This document shows, piece by piece, positions 26,346 through 34,420 of a stretch of DNA of 51,509 bases (position 1 is the stretch's first letter; every line of letters starts with the position of its first letter). This DNA comes from Pseudomonadota bacterium (GTDB lineage Bacteria; Pseudomonadota; Alphaproteobacteria; Rhizobiales; Rhizobiaceae). Under the pieces are notes generated by a model. It was not told the origin of the DNA. It saw nothing but the letters and a program-made list of their open reading frames with translations, and did no database searches. The stretch is taken from NCBI GenBank assembly GCA_023457435.1, contig JAEWLS010000009.1, forward strand, positions 1 to 51,509. The letters are read 5' to 3'. The translations under genes were made by a program, and so were the position numbers.

Positions 26346-26822
26346 TCACGGCTTGGCCCAGCGCCTCAAGGCCGCTTCGTCGGTGTCCTTCGCATCGACC
26401 CATCCGCCCGCGCGTCCTTGGGCGTCATGCTCCTTCTTCCAGAAAGGCGCGTTCGATTTGAGGAAATCCATCATGAACTCGGCTGCGGCGAAAGCCGCCT
26501 GACGGTGGGGCGAAGCCGCGAGCACCAGCACGATATTGGCGCCTGGATTTACCCTGCCGACCCTGTGCACGACGCGAACCGCCTGCAGGTCCCAGCGTTG
26601 CGTGGCCTCGCGGCAAATCCTGGAGATTTCCGCCTCGGCCATTCCGGGATAGTGCTCGAGTTCGAGCGCCGACAACATCCCGCCCTCGTCGCGGCACAGA
26701 CCAGTGAAGGTCACAACGGCGCCGATATCGGTTCGCCCGGCAGTCGCAGCAGCGATCTCCGCCGCCGTGTCGAAGTCCTCGTGCTGTATGCGGACGACCG
26801 GCTCGGCGTGCACGCGGTCCAT
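26346..26822 (-). CDS. moaE: molybdopterin synthase catalytic subunit MoaE
   Basis: Large subunit of molybdopterin synthase, which converts cyclic pyranopterin monophosphate to molybdopterin with sulfur from MoaD. The 158-residue product contains GAVVTFTGLCRDEG, LELEHYPGMAE, VHRVGRVNPG and the lysine-rich active-site segment FLKSNAPFWKKE. It follows moaD with a single base between. The 231-bp spacer beyond its stop holds an imperfect inverted repeat at 26252-26274. Confidence 0.95.
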   Translation of the reverse strand: MDRVHAEPVVRIQHEDFDTAAEIAAATAGRTDIGAVVTFTGLCRDEGGMLSALELEHYPGMAEAEISRICREATQRWDLQAVRVVHRVGRVNPGANIVLVLAASPHRQAAFAAAEFMMDFLKSNAPFWKKEHDAQGRAGGWVDAKDTDEAALRRWAKP

Positions 26823-26823
26823 G

Positions 26824-27081
26824 TCAGCCGCCAGTCATCGGCGGAAACAGACCGATTTCGCGCGCGCCGGCAATCGCCGCCGTGTGCTTCACGTGCTCCT
26901 GGTTGATCGCGACGCGAATCGCTTCGGGGAAGCGCAGCGCTTCCTCGTACTCTTCGCCTCGACTCTTGAGCCAGCCTAGCAACTCGCGAACGGTCTGCAC
27001 CTCGGCCGGCAGCTCGACCTCCTCGGACGGCTTGCCGATCCGTTCCCGCACCCAGGCGAAGTAGATGAGCTTCGTCGCCAC
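26824..27081 (-). CDS. moaD: molybdopterin synthase sulfur carrier subunit MoaD
   Basis: Ubiquitin-like sulfur carrier whose C-terminal glycine is thiocarboxylated. From the GTG at 27081 it is 85 residues and ends FPPMTGG, with the obligatory double glycine. The start is 2 bp after the pgsA stop, and the preceding TGAGG suits coupled initiation. An in-frame extension upstream would run through pgsA and is rejected. It is followed immediately by moaE. Confidence 0.94.
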   Translation of the reverse strand: MATKLIYFAWVRERIGKPSEEVELPAEVQTVRELLGWLKSRGEEYEEALRFPEAIRVAINQEHVKHTAAIAGAREIGLFPPMTGG

Positions 27082-27083
27082 CC

Positions 27084-27695
27084 TCAATCTTCCATGTGCT
27101 TCAGCCCAGCCCGGAAATAGTCGTAGCCGGTGTAGAGCGTGATCACTGCCGAAACCCACAGCAGCGCTATGCCGAGTTCGGTCAGATAGGGGACGACGTC
27201 GTCGATCGCCGGACCCAGCAGAAGAAACCCGATGGCAAGCAGCTGCAGGGTCGTCTTCCACTTGGCCAGTTGCGTCACCGGCACCGACACCTTCAGCGCG
27301 GCGAGATATTCCCGCAGGCCAGAGACCAGGATCTCGCGGCACAGAATGATGATCGCCGCCCAAAGCGACCAGCCGGCAATGGTGCCGTCGGCGGCGAGCA
27401 GCAGAAGCACGGACGACACCAAAAGCTTGTCGGCGATCGGGTCGAGCATCTTCCCGATGTTCGACGTCTGCTTCCAGATCCGCGCGAGATAGCCGTCGAG
27501 GAAGTCCGTCACGCTGGCGATGGTAAACAGGCTGAACGACACCAGCCGCGCCGGATCGCTCGACGCCAGTCGACCCTCGAGAAAGAAGCACAGCACCACC
27601 AGCGGGACGGCGACGATGCGTCCGTAGGTGAGCATGTTCGGAATGTTGTAGCTGCGTTTCTGCATCCTGCTCGCGCCGGTTGGAGCGTACGTCAA
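27084..27695 (-). CDS. pgsA: CDP-diacylglycerol-glycerol-3-phosphate 3-phosphatidyltransferase PgsA
   Basis: Makes phosphatidylglycerol phosphate in the inner membrane. The 203-residue product has the CDP-alcohol phosphotransferase signature DG-x2-AR-x8-G-x3-D-x3-D (DGYLARIWK...GKMLDPIAD). It has several membrane segments. The TTG at 27695 has GGGAGG 8 nt upstream and is preferred; the ATG 10 codons later has only a badly placed SD. It sits between uvrC and moaD, the order seen in rhizobia. Confidence 0.94.
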   Translation of the reverse strand: MTYAPTGASRMQKRSYNIPNMLTYGRIVAVPLVVLCFFLEGRLASSDPARLVSFSLFTIASVTDFLDGYLARIWKQTSNIGKMLDPIADKLLVSSVLLLLAADGTIAGWSLWAAIIILCREILVSGLREYLAALKVSVPVTQLAKWKTTLQLLAIGFLLLGPAIDDVVPYLTELGIALLWVSAVITLYTGYDYFRAGLKHMED

Positions 27696-27751
27696 ATCAG
27701 ATGCCTCCCGTAGCGGTCAACCTCCTGTCAGTTAGGTGGTCGCGGGCCGCA

Positions 27752-29812
27752 TCACGAGCCCGAATCGTGAAAGTGATTGTAGATGATGCGGGCCATCGAC
27801 TCCGATATGCCATCGACCGCCTGCAAATCTGCCAGGGCTGCACGTCCGATCGCCTTTGCCGTGCCGAAGTGGTGCAGCAGCGCCCGCTTGCGCGCAGGGC
27901 CGATGCCGGCGATCTCGTCGAGCGGATTGCGTGTCAGCTCCTTCTTGCGGCGTATCCGGTGCGATCCGATCGCGAACCGGTGCGCCTCGTCGCGCAGCCT
28001 CTGCACAAAATAGAGGACGGGGTCGCGCGGCGGCAGCGTGAAACTCGGCCTTCCGTCCATCGCGAAGCGTTCGCGGCCGGCCTCGCGGTCGACACCCTTT
28101 GCGACGCCGATCGCCACCACCTTGTCGCGAATGCCGAGTTCATCGAGCACCGCGCGCACCTTGCCCATCTGCCCGGCGCCGCCGTCGATGAAGATAACGT
28201 CGGGCCATGCCGGCATCTCGTCGCCCTCGCCCTGCGCCGCCTCGCCATCCGGGATCCCATGCTCCTTCACCAGTCGCGAGAACCGGCGCTCCATCACCTC
28301 CTTCATCATGCCGAAGTCGTCTCCCGGCGTGATCTCGGTCGAGCGAATGTTGAACTTGCGGTACTGATTCTTCTGAAATCCCTCAGGCCCGGCGACGATC
28401 ATGGCGCCGACCGCATTCGTGCCCATGATGTGGGAGTTGTCATAGACCTCGATGCGCCGCGGCGGGCGAGCAAGACCGAACGTCGCCGCAAGCCCCTCGA
28501 GCAGTCGGGTCTGCGTCGACGTTTCGGCAAGTCTTCGGCCAAGCGCCTCGCGCGCATTCTGCAGCGCGTGGTCGGTCAAATCCTTCTTCTCGCCGCGCTG
28601 CGGCACGCCGATAGAGATTCGCCGCCCGGCGCGCGTCCCCAGTGCCTCGGCCAGGAGTTCCTGCTCCTCGGCGGCCTGGCTGAGCAGGATCATCGCCGGT
28701 ATCGGCTTGTCGTCGTAGAACTGTGCGAGGAAAGAACTCAGCACCTCGGCTGGCTCCATCGCCGCATCCGCCTTAGGGAAGTAGGCGCGGTTGCCCCAGT
28801 TCTGGCCGGTGCGGAAAAAGAACACCTCGACGCAGTAATGCCCGCCTTCCTGATGGATCGCGAAGACGTCCGCCTCGTCGACCGACTGCGGGTTGATCCC
28901 CTGATGGCTCTGCACGTGGCTGAGCGCCGCCAGTCGGTCGCGGTAGATCGCCGCGCGCTCGAAATCGAGCTCGTCGGAGGCCTGTTGCATGGCACCGGAG
29001 ATCTGAGACTTGATCTTCTGTGACCGTCCGGACAGGAAATCCCGCGCCTCGGAAACCAGCTCCGCATAACCGGATGCGTCGATCTCGCCGGTGCATGGCC
29101 CGGAACAGCGCTTGATCTGGTAGAGCAGGCAGGGACGCGTGCGGCTCTCGAACACGCTGTCGGCGCAGGTGCGCAACAGGAAGGCGCGCTGCAACGAGTT
29201 GATGGTTCGCCCGACCGCCCCGGCGGACGCGAACGGCCCGAAATAGTCGCCCTTGCGGCTGCGCGCGCCGCGATGCTTGAAGATGCCCGGGGCAGGGTGG
29301 TCGCCGGTCAAAAGGATGTAGGGGAACGACTTGTCGTCCCGCATCAGCACGTTGAAGCGCGGGCGCAACCTCTTGATGAGATTTGCTTCGAGCAGCAGTG
29401 CCTCAGTCTCGGTGCGGGTCACGACGAACTCCATCGTCGCGGTCTCGCGCACCATCCTGCCGATGCGGCTGGTGTGGAATCGTCCCTGCGCGTAGTTGGA
29501 GACGCGCTTCTTCAAGCTGCGCGCCTTGCCCACGTAGAGCACGTCGCCGGAAGTGCCCATCATGCGGTAGACACCAGGGCGGTTGGGCAGCCGCCTGACC
29601 AGTTCCTGGATTACCTCGGGGCCCGCGGACAAGGGCTGATCGCCGGCGAGCGACCAGTCGATGCCGGATACGACGGTGTCGACCTGTTCTGCCTCAGGCG
29701 CGTCTAGCTCGTCCTCCTCCGATTCGTTGCCAGGCAGGTAGCCGGCGACGTCGTCGGCGGCGCGACCCGTCTTCTTGGGGATCGGCGGACTGTTCGGGTG
29801 GCCGTCCTTCAT
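27752..29812 (-). CDS. uvrC: excinuclease ABC subunit UvrC
   Basis: Makes both incisions flanking DNA lesions in nucleotide excision repair. The 686-residue product has an acidic, non-conserved N-terminal extension (about 1-65). Then come the GIY-YIG nuclease (about 75-155; PNRPGVYRMM, LYVGKARSLKKRV), a UVR motif (about 250-285; ELDFERAAIYRDRLAAL), the RNase H-like nuclease domain (YDNSHIMGTNAVGAM) and C-terminal helix-hairpin-helix (IAGIGPARKRALLHHFG). Both nuclease domains look complete. pgsA follows 56 bp downstream of its stop. Confidence 0.97.
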   Translation of the reverse strand: MKDGHPNSPPIPKKTGRAADDVAGYLPGNESEEDELDAPEAEQVDTVVSGIDWSLAGDQPLSAGPEVIQELVRRLPNRPGVYRMMGTSGDVLYVGKARSLKKRVSNYAQGRFHTSRIGRMVRETATMEFVVTRTETEALLLEANLIKRLRPRFNVLMRDDKSFPYILLTGDHPAPGIFKHRGARSRKGDYFGPFASAGAVGRTINSLQRAFLLRTCADSVFESRTRPCLLYQIKRCSGPCTGEIDASGYAELVSEARDFLSGRSQKIKSQISGAMQQASDELDFERAAIYRDRLAALSHVQSHQGINPQSVDEADVFAIHQEGGHYCVEVFFFRTGQNWGNRAYFPKADAAMEPAEVLSSFLAQFYDDKPIPAMILLSQAAEEQELLAEALGTRAGRRISIGVPQRGEKKDLTDHALQNAREALGRRLAETSTQTRLLEGLAATFGLARPPRRIEVYDNSHIMGTNAVGAMIVAGPEGFQKNQYRKFNIRSTEITPGDDFGMMKEVMERRFSRLVKEHGIPDGEAAQGEGDEMPAWPDVIFIDGGAGQMGKVRAVLDELGIRDKVVAIGVAKGVDREAGRERFAMDGRPSFTLPPRDPVLYFVQRLRDEAHRFAIGSHRIRRKKELTRNPLDEIAGIGPARKRALLHHFGTAKAIGRAALADLQAVDGISESMARIIYNHFHDSGS

Positions 29813-29971
29813 GGGCGGCTCCTGTAGGGTCGTGTTTGCGGCATCTCGGACTGAAGCGTTACGCGAAATTCGGCGTTCTCCCTATATGGGGATTCGGTCA
29901 CGGCCCTGTCAGTAGACAACGCCCCGCCGTAGGTGCTTGGTCGCGACGTATCGGAATGGGGGGAAAAACAG

Positions 29972-30736
29972 GTGTCGCGTGAGGTCGCCAGGCCGGTCTG
30001 CCTGATTACTGGCGGCGCCCGCAGGATTGGTGCCGCGTTCGCGCGGCGGCTGGCGCCCGCTTTTGATCTCGCCCTGCATTACAATTCTTCGCGAGACGAA
30101 GCCGAGGCGGTGGCGATTGAACTTCGGCAGCACGGCGGACGCGTCGAGCTCTTTCCGGCGGAGTTTTCGGAGCCTGAGAAAGCCGCCGAACTGGTTCGAT
30201 CCGTCAGCGCGACCTTCGGCCCGCTGGACCTTGTGATCAACAGCGCCTCAGCCTTCGACTACGACGACGCCGCAGATTTCACCGCCGCAACGATGCAGCG
30301 TCTGCTCGCCGTCAACGTTGTCGCTCCCTTGGTGATCGCGCGCGAGTTCGCACGCTACGGCTCGCCGCGCGCGCTCCTAGTCAACATGCTCGACAACAAG
30401 GTCATGGCGCCCAACCCCGATTACTTCAGCTACAGCGTCGGCAAGTTCGCGCTGAAGGCGGCGGCGGACATGCTGGCGATGCGCTTCGCGGGAAATATGC
30501 GCGTTAACTCGATCGCTCCAGGAAACACCCTTGTTAGTGGAGCCCAGTCTCCGGAGAATTTTGAACATTCGTGGCGGCGCACGCTGACAGGGTCGGGACC
30601 CACGCTGGACGATCTTGCGTCGACCGTCGAGTTCCTCTGGAACACGCCGTCGATCAACGGCGAGACGATCGTCGTCGATGGCGGCCAGCGTCTCATGGGA
30701 CTGACGCGCGACGTCGCCTTTATAGATGATCGATGA
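29972..30736 (+). CDS. short-chain reductase of the pteridine reductase (PTR1/FolM) type
   Basis: A 254-residue SDR. The cofactor motif is TGGARRIG (13-20), that is TG-x3-R-x-G, which marks pteridine reductases rather than ordinary SDRs. The usual catalytic Ser is replaced by Asp141 (NMLDNKVMAP), as in PTR1 and FolM; Tyr154 and Lys158 (YSVGK) are present. It overlaps folB by 4 bp (ATGA). The motif set and neighbour point to reduction of dihydrofolate or dihydromonapterin in folate metabolism; this is inference. The start is GTG at 29972, with a G6 tract 8 nt upstream; a GTG 13 codons earlier is possible. Confidence 0.82.
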   Translation: MSREVARPVCLITGGARRIGAAFARRLAPAFDLALHYNSSRDEAEAVAIELRQHGGRVELFPAEFSEPEKAAELVRSVSATFGPLDLVINSASAFDYDDAADFTAATMQRLLAVNVVAPLVIAREFARYGSPRALLVNMLDNKVMAPNPDYFSYSVGKFALKAAADMLAMRFAGNMRVNSIAPGNTLVSGAQSPENFEHSWRRTLTGSGPTLDDLASTVEFLWNTPSINGETIVVDGGQRLMGLTRDVAFIDDR

Positions 30737-31125
30737 GCAATCTCGTCCGCACCGTGATCGTCAGGAATCTGGAGCTGGATCTCCGCATCGGCGTGCACGA
30801 TCACGAGAAGCGCGCGCCGCAGCGGCTTTTCGTGAGCGTCGAAGCGGAGCTCGACGAATCGGGCGATGAGGACGACGAGCTTGATCGCACGCTTGATTAC
30901 GACCTGTTGTGCGACTTTATCCGATCGTTGGCCCGGAAGCCGCATGTCGAGCTGCAGGAAACGGTCGCGAGGCTTGTCGTCGACTTCACACTGAAGTTCG
31001 AAATCGTCCGCAGCGTAACCGTCGAAACCAAAAAACCCGATGTTTTCGACGACTGCGAGTATGTTGGTGTGCGGTTTCAAGCAACGCGGGTTAACGCCAC
31101 CGCGCGCAGCGTCAGACGTGGTTAA
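30733..31125 (+). CDS. folB: dihydroneopterin aldolase FolB
   Basis: Cleaves 7,8-dihydroneopterin to 6-hydroxymethyl-dihydropterin in folate synthesis. The 130-residue product has IGVHDHEKRAPQRL near residue 19, the YDLLCDFI segment, HVELQETVARL and VETKKPDVFDD with the catalytic lysine region. Its ATG overlaps the stop of the PTR1/FolM-like gene, so the two are coupled. A CtrA-like half-site pair overlaps its stop codon. Confidence 0.93.
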   Translation: MSNLVRTVIVRNLELDLRIGVHDHEKRAPQRLFVSVEAELDESGDEDDELDRTLDYDLLCDFIRSLARKPHVELQETVARLVVDFTLKFEIVRSVTVETKKPDVFDDCEYVGVRFQATRVNATARSVRRG

Positions 31126-31136
31126 CCGAACGTTAC
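31122..31136. promoter_or_regulatory. possible CtrA-type site upstream of the Omp gene
   Basis: TTAA (31122-31125), a 7-nt spacer, then TTAC (31133-31136): one mismatch from the alphaproteobacterial CtrA consensus TTAA-N7-TTAA. It overlaps the folB stop, 207 bp upstream of the Omp start. One-mismatch hits also occur by chance. Confidence 0.3.
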
Positions 31137-31152
31137 GCAGATTGAATCATTT

Positions 31153-31168
31153 GTAGTAAATTTACCAC
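31153..31168. promoter_or_regulatory. AT-rich palindrome upstream of the Omp gene
   Basis: A 16-bp near-palindrome (GTAGTAAATTTACCAC) with one mismatched pair lies in the 217-bp spacer upstream of the Omp gene. It is a reasonable operator candidate for a dimeric regulator; the protein is unknown. Confidence 0.35.
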
Positions 31169-31342
31169 GTTTCGCATTGGTCATACTTGGGCCTCCTCAA
31201 AGCCGAATTTCGACTTATTTCCTGCCCCATTCACCGCGCACTGCTGGAACCAGAAGCACCCTGGTCCGTTTAAGTGCCCAGAGGCGGAGTGGGGTGCGTC
31301 TGCCCGCGGGCGTAATTCCGCTGCATACCAAGGAGTAAGAAA

Positions 31343-32002
31343 ATGAGAGCCAAGATTAATTTCGTGCGTTCGCTCGCCGTCGTCGCAGGCCTGTCGGCCA
31401 TGCTCGGCGCTGCTCAGGCAGCGGACGTTGTCTTCGAAGAGCCGCCGGCACCGGCGCCGGCCCCGCTTGACCCGACCCCGATTGCCTCCTGGCAGGGCGG
31501 ATACATCGGTCTAAACGGAAGCTACGGCTTCGGCGTGATGAATAACACCAGCGTCGGCACCATCGCCAACAACGGCTGGATGGTCGGCGCCTTCGCCGGC
31601 GTCCAGGGTCAGCGCAACGCGTTTGTCTACGGTGCTGAAGCCGACATCGGCTGGAATTTCGGCTCGAACACGGTCGGTGGCACCACCACCCGTGCGGGTC
31701 TCGAGGGTTCGCTGCGCGCACGTCTCGGCGCTGCGGTCTCGGACCGCGTGCTGCTGTACGGTACCGCTGGTCTGGCGGCCACGCAGGTCAGCATCACCGA
31801 CGCGGCCGGAACGGCTTCCGGCGCCCAGCTCGGCTACACGGTCGGCGCGGGCATGGATGCCAAGTTCACCGAGAAGGTCTTCGGCCGTCTGGAGTATCGC
31901 TGGACCGACAACTTCGCCCGCACCTATAACACGGGTTCGGGCCCGCAGACCGTCGACTACAACAACCACCGCATCACGGTGGGTCTCGGCGTCAAGTTCT
32001 GA
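31343..32002 (+). CDS. Omp25/Omp31-like outer-membrane beta-barrel protein
   Basis: A 219-residue outer-membrane protein. The signal peptide (1-26) ends AQA-AD. A Pro/Ala-rich linker (about 32-46) follows, then an eight-stranded barrel pattern starting WQGGYIGLNGSYGFG and ending RITVGLGVKF. The terminal Phe is the usual BAM signal. This family is abundant in Brucella and rhizobia. AAGGAG 7 nt before the ATG suggests strong translation. The upstream spacer carries an AT-rich palindrome and a possible CtrA-like site; a terminator follows. Confidence 0.92.
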   Translation: MRAKINFVRSLAVVAGLSAMLGAAQAADVVFEEPPAPAPAPLDPTPIASWQGGYIGLNGSYGFGVMNNTSVGTIANNGWMVGAFAGVQGQRNAFVYGAEADIGWNFGSNTVGGTTTRAGLEGSLRARLGAAVSDRVLLYGTAGLAATQVSITDAAGTASGAQLGYTVGAGMDAKFTEKVFGRLEYRWTDNFARTYNTGSGPQTVDYNNHRITVGLGVKF

Positions 32003-32020
32003 CCGCCAAAGCTGTTTCGG

Positions 32021-32048
32021 AAAGAGCCGGCCTTGCGCCGGCTCTTTT
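32021..32048. terminator. bidirectional intrinsic terminator
   Basis: An 11-bp perfect stem (32021-32031 with 32037-32047) with a 5-nt loop, followed by T; the left arm begins AAA, so it also works leftward. It separates the convergent Omp and GST genes. Confidence 0.9.
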
Positions 32049-32052
32049 CGTT

Positions 32053-32649
32053 TCAGCCTTTAGGGACGTAAGGCGCGAGCTCAGGAAACTTCTCGTCGAA
32101 GCGCTTGATCCAGCGCACCAGTTTCGAACGTCCCTTTTCCCATTTTCCCTCGAAGCGCAGCTGCAGGTAGCCCAGCGCAGCCCGAAGCGCGATCTGGCCT
32201 GCCGTGATCCTGCTTGGAAGTTTCGGCGGATTCTCGTTCAGTTTGTCGAGAGCCCGCGTCACCTTCTCCCACTGCTTGTCCATCCACGGCTGGTGGACCT
32301 TCTCCTCGGGACGAAACCGCCGCTCGTAGATGTACGCGAGTGCGCAGTCACACATCCCGTCAGCAAGCGCCTCCAGCTGTTCGGCCTCGGTCCTCTTGGC
32401 TGGATTGCGCGGCAGCAGCTTGTTGCCGGACTGGCGGTTCAGGAACTGGATGATGGCGGCGCTGTCGCAAACCGCGGTGCCGTCTTCGGTGACCACTACC
32501 GGGATCTTACCGAGCGGATTCAGTTTCAGGAACTCGGGGGACGGCGTGTTCGTGTCCGCCGTGACGCTTTCGAACTCCAGGCCGGCATAGGCGGCCGCCA
32601 TGCGCACCTTGGCGCTGTATGGCGATGCATTCGACACCAGGATCTTCAT
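32053..32649 (-). CDS. glutathione S-transferase family protein
   Basis: A 198-residue cytosolic GST-like protein. The N-terminal thioredoxin-fold domain (1-75) has the active-site region VSNASPYSAKVRM and the cis-proline segment NPLGKIPVV, followed by DSAAIIQFL for glutathione binding. The C-terminal helical domain contains RRFRPEEKVHQPWMDKQ. The start MKILVSN at 32649 is the family start; the upstream open frame overlaps the RNase T2 gene. The substrate is unknown. Confidence 0.9.
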   Translation of the reverse strand: MKILVSNASPYSAKVRMAAAYAGLEFESVTADTNTPSPEFLKLNPLGKIPVVVTEDGTAVCDSAAIIQFLNRQSGNKLLPRNPAKRTEAEQLEALADGMCDCALAYIYERRFRPEEKVHQPWMDKQWEKVTRALDKLNENPPKLPSRITAGQIALRAALGYLQLRFEGKWEKGRSKLVRWIKRFDEKFPELAPYVPKG

Positions 32650-32728
32650 GGCTTTCGGTCTCCGTGGAGGTGATTGCATAGCCGATCGCGCGCGGTCGTT
32701 GGATAGGCCAGGGATCAGCGAATGAAGG

Positions 32729-33460
32729 TCAGGGCGCGGCAGGCAGGCTAATCGACGACGCGCGGCAGGATTTTCTGTCGACCTCGGGGCAGGAGCGGAA
32801 GGAAAGGTCCTTTGACAGGCAGATCCGAACCTCGTCGAGCCGGCCCCCATCGCAGGTCACAGCGATACCACCTGCCGGTAGTCCCTTGTTCGCGGTCAGG
32901 AAATCCGCTTCGACGTCATCCGGATCGCTTCTCGACGGCCGCGAAGCCGCGCGATAGGCCGGTGGAATGGTTATTGCCTCCCACGCCTCGCGGATCGCGG
33001 CAACGTAGTTCGCCTGCGAAAGACCCGTGCATGTCCCATGCTTGCGCCATTGATGCCTCACGAGCCCTGGCGATGGCATGATGTCGCGGATCGTTCGGGC
33101 CAGCGCCTCCGGCACGCGCTCCGGTTCGGAACTGTCGCAGAACTCCGGCCATCCCCGGTCGAACTGAGGCCAGAGCCCGTGAACCAGGAAGGCGAAGTCG
33201 CGATCGGCCCCGCATTGTGAATTTGGCGCGTCGGTACCCTCACTCGCGCAGAATGTCGGCGACCAGGTCAGCGACAACACGTAGAAATCGAACCCCGAGC
33301 TTGCCGTGGCAGCGGCGGGAACTGCGGTGATGGGCGTCTGGACGGGGGCGCCTGCTGGTTCACCCGATGGCTCGCATCCGCCGAGTGCCAGGGCGACGGC
33401 CAGAGAGAGAGCCCGAAGAATCAGCGCAGGACCCGGCAGTTGCCATTGTAGACATGCCAC
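32729..33460 (-). CDS. secreted ribonuclease T2, probable lipoprotein
   Basis: An RNase T2 family endoribonuclease that cuts single-stranded RNA through a 2',3'-cyclic phosphate. Both catalytic segments are present: FLVHGLWPQFDRGWPEFC (His94) and HQWRKHGTC (His136, His141). A hydrophobic leader ends in LALGGC (Cys29), a lipobox, so the enzyme is probably anchored in the periplasm or outer membrane. The start is uncertain: GTG at 33460 gives a 243-residue protein, but no clear ribosome binding site is seen. Its 5' end overlaps the upstream secreted-protein gene by 40 bp, which suggests coupling. Confidence 0.85.
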   Translation of the reverse strand: MACLQWQLPGPALILRALSLAVALALGGCEPSGEPAGAPVQTPITAVPAAATASSGFDFYVLSLTWSPTFCASEGTDAPNSQCGADRDFAFLVHGLWPQFDRGWPEFCDSSEPERVPEALARTIRDIMPSPGLVRHQWRKHGTCTGLSQANYVAAIREAWEAITIPPAYRAASRPSRSDPDDVEADFLTANKGLPAGGIAVTCDGGRLDEVRICLSKDLSFRSCPEVDRKSCRASSISLPAAP

Positions 33461-33861
33461 CGGTCGAAGCCGGACACACAAAACTCGACGTTCGTCCCGA
33501 CGCCGGCGTAGCCCCACGGGGTTTCGAGAAGGTACCATACCGTCCGGTGCTTGCCGTTCGAGAGCGCCACCTGCGCATGGCAGTAGCGCCGCTCTACGGG
33601 GCGGTTCTCAAGGGCTGGCAGATAGCGTGTTTGTCCGATCCTGTGGAATCCGTTGATCGACACATCCGGGAGGTGAGCGACGTTGCGCACCTGGTGATCG
33701 AACTTGCTCGAGATGCGCGCCAGAATGCGAGGATGTGCACACGCGCCAGGATCAGATACATAGACACCTTCGATCAGGTCGGCAGCGCGCGCGACAGGTG
33801 CGGCCAGCACGCCGGTTGCCAACAGCGTCACGGCAAGAACCGCATTCAACAGGCTTCGCAT
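33421..33861 (-). CDS. secreted protein of unknown function
   Basis: A 146-residue exported protein with a signal peptide (1-26; RSLLNAVLAVTLLATGV, ending ARAAD). The mature part is about 120 residues with four Cys (GACAH, RRYCHAQ, EFCVSG, GNCRVL), likely forming two disulfides. I do not recognise the family. GGAG lies 7-8 nt before the ATG at 33861; an upstream in-frame ATG is less likely. It overlaps the downstream RNase T2 gene, so the two secreted products are probably made together. Confidence 0.72.
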   Translation of the reverse strand: MRSLLNAVLAVTLLATGVLAAPVARAADLIEGVYVSDPGACAHPRILARISSKFDHQVRNVAHLPDVSINGFHRIGQTRYLPALENRPVERRYCHAQVALSNGKHRTVWYLLETPWGYAGVGTNVEFCVSGFDRWHVYNGNCRVLR

Positions 33862-33961
33862 GTTGGTCTCCGTGGTCGAATCGTCGCTTTTCTGCCGCAT
33901 TTTCCACTCTGCTCAGGCCTTGGTGGCGGGTCAAGCGCTGCCGCCACGAAGGGTAGCGCCA

Positions 33962-34414
33962 ATGCGATTTATAGCTGCAATACCTGGAGCGTTGTGCTTG
34001 CTTGCGCTTGCAACGTTTGATGCCCGCGCCGGGTTGCTAAGCTGCACGTTCACCGAGCCGTTCTTTACGATCAGTTTCGACCCTGCCACTGGGGAGGTGA
34101 CGCGGATTTCGCCGGATGACGCGGGCCCGCATGGTCACGAGTTCGAAGTGACGACCGTGGCGACCGGTGCGCAGATCGTCCGCGACGACAGTTATCGTGA
34201 ACATCCTACGGCGCAGCTGCGGACGGCCGGTGAGGTGCTGATGGTCATAACGTTCAGCGGCAAGGGTAACGACGGCATGAGCGACCGCGTTTACCCCATG
34301 GAGGGGATCTGGGGAACAGAACCTCGCGGCAACAATGTCGGCGGATGCGCAACAGAAAAGGCGCCCGGGTTCGAGCTTTACGAGCTCTATGATGAACTCG
34401 GCGTAAGCTACTGA
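33962..34414 (+). CDS. secreted protein of unknown function
   Basis: A 150-residue exported protein. The signal peptide MRFIAAIPGALCLLALATFDARA is followed by a beta-rich domain starting LLSCTFTEPFFTISFDP and containing VLMVITFSGKGNDGMSDRVYP and a second Cys (GGCATE). No catalytic motif is recognised. AGGG is 8-10 nt before the ATG at 33962; an upstream in-frame start would overlap the divergent gene's leader. It stands alone, convergent with rlmJ 6 bp away. Confidence 0.72.
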   Translation: MRFIAAIPGALCLLALATFDARAGLLSCTFTEPFFTISFDPATGEVTRISPDDAGPHGHEFEVTTVATGAQIVRDDSYREHPTAQLRTAGEVLMVITFSGKGNDGMSDRVYPMEGIWGTEPRGNNVGGCATEKAPGFELYELYDELGVSY

Positions 34415-34420
34415 CCGGAC

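Noticed and set aside
27680..29023. Long rightward open frame opposite uvrC
   Set aside because: The uvrC domains on the other strand are complete; the antisense product is Arg/Leu/Ala-rich without any family motif or SD.
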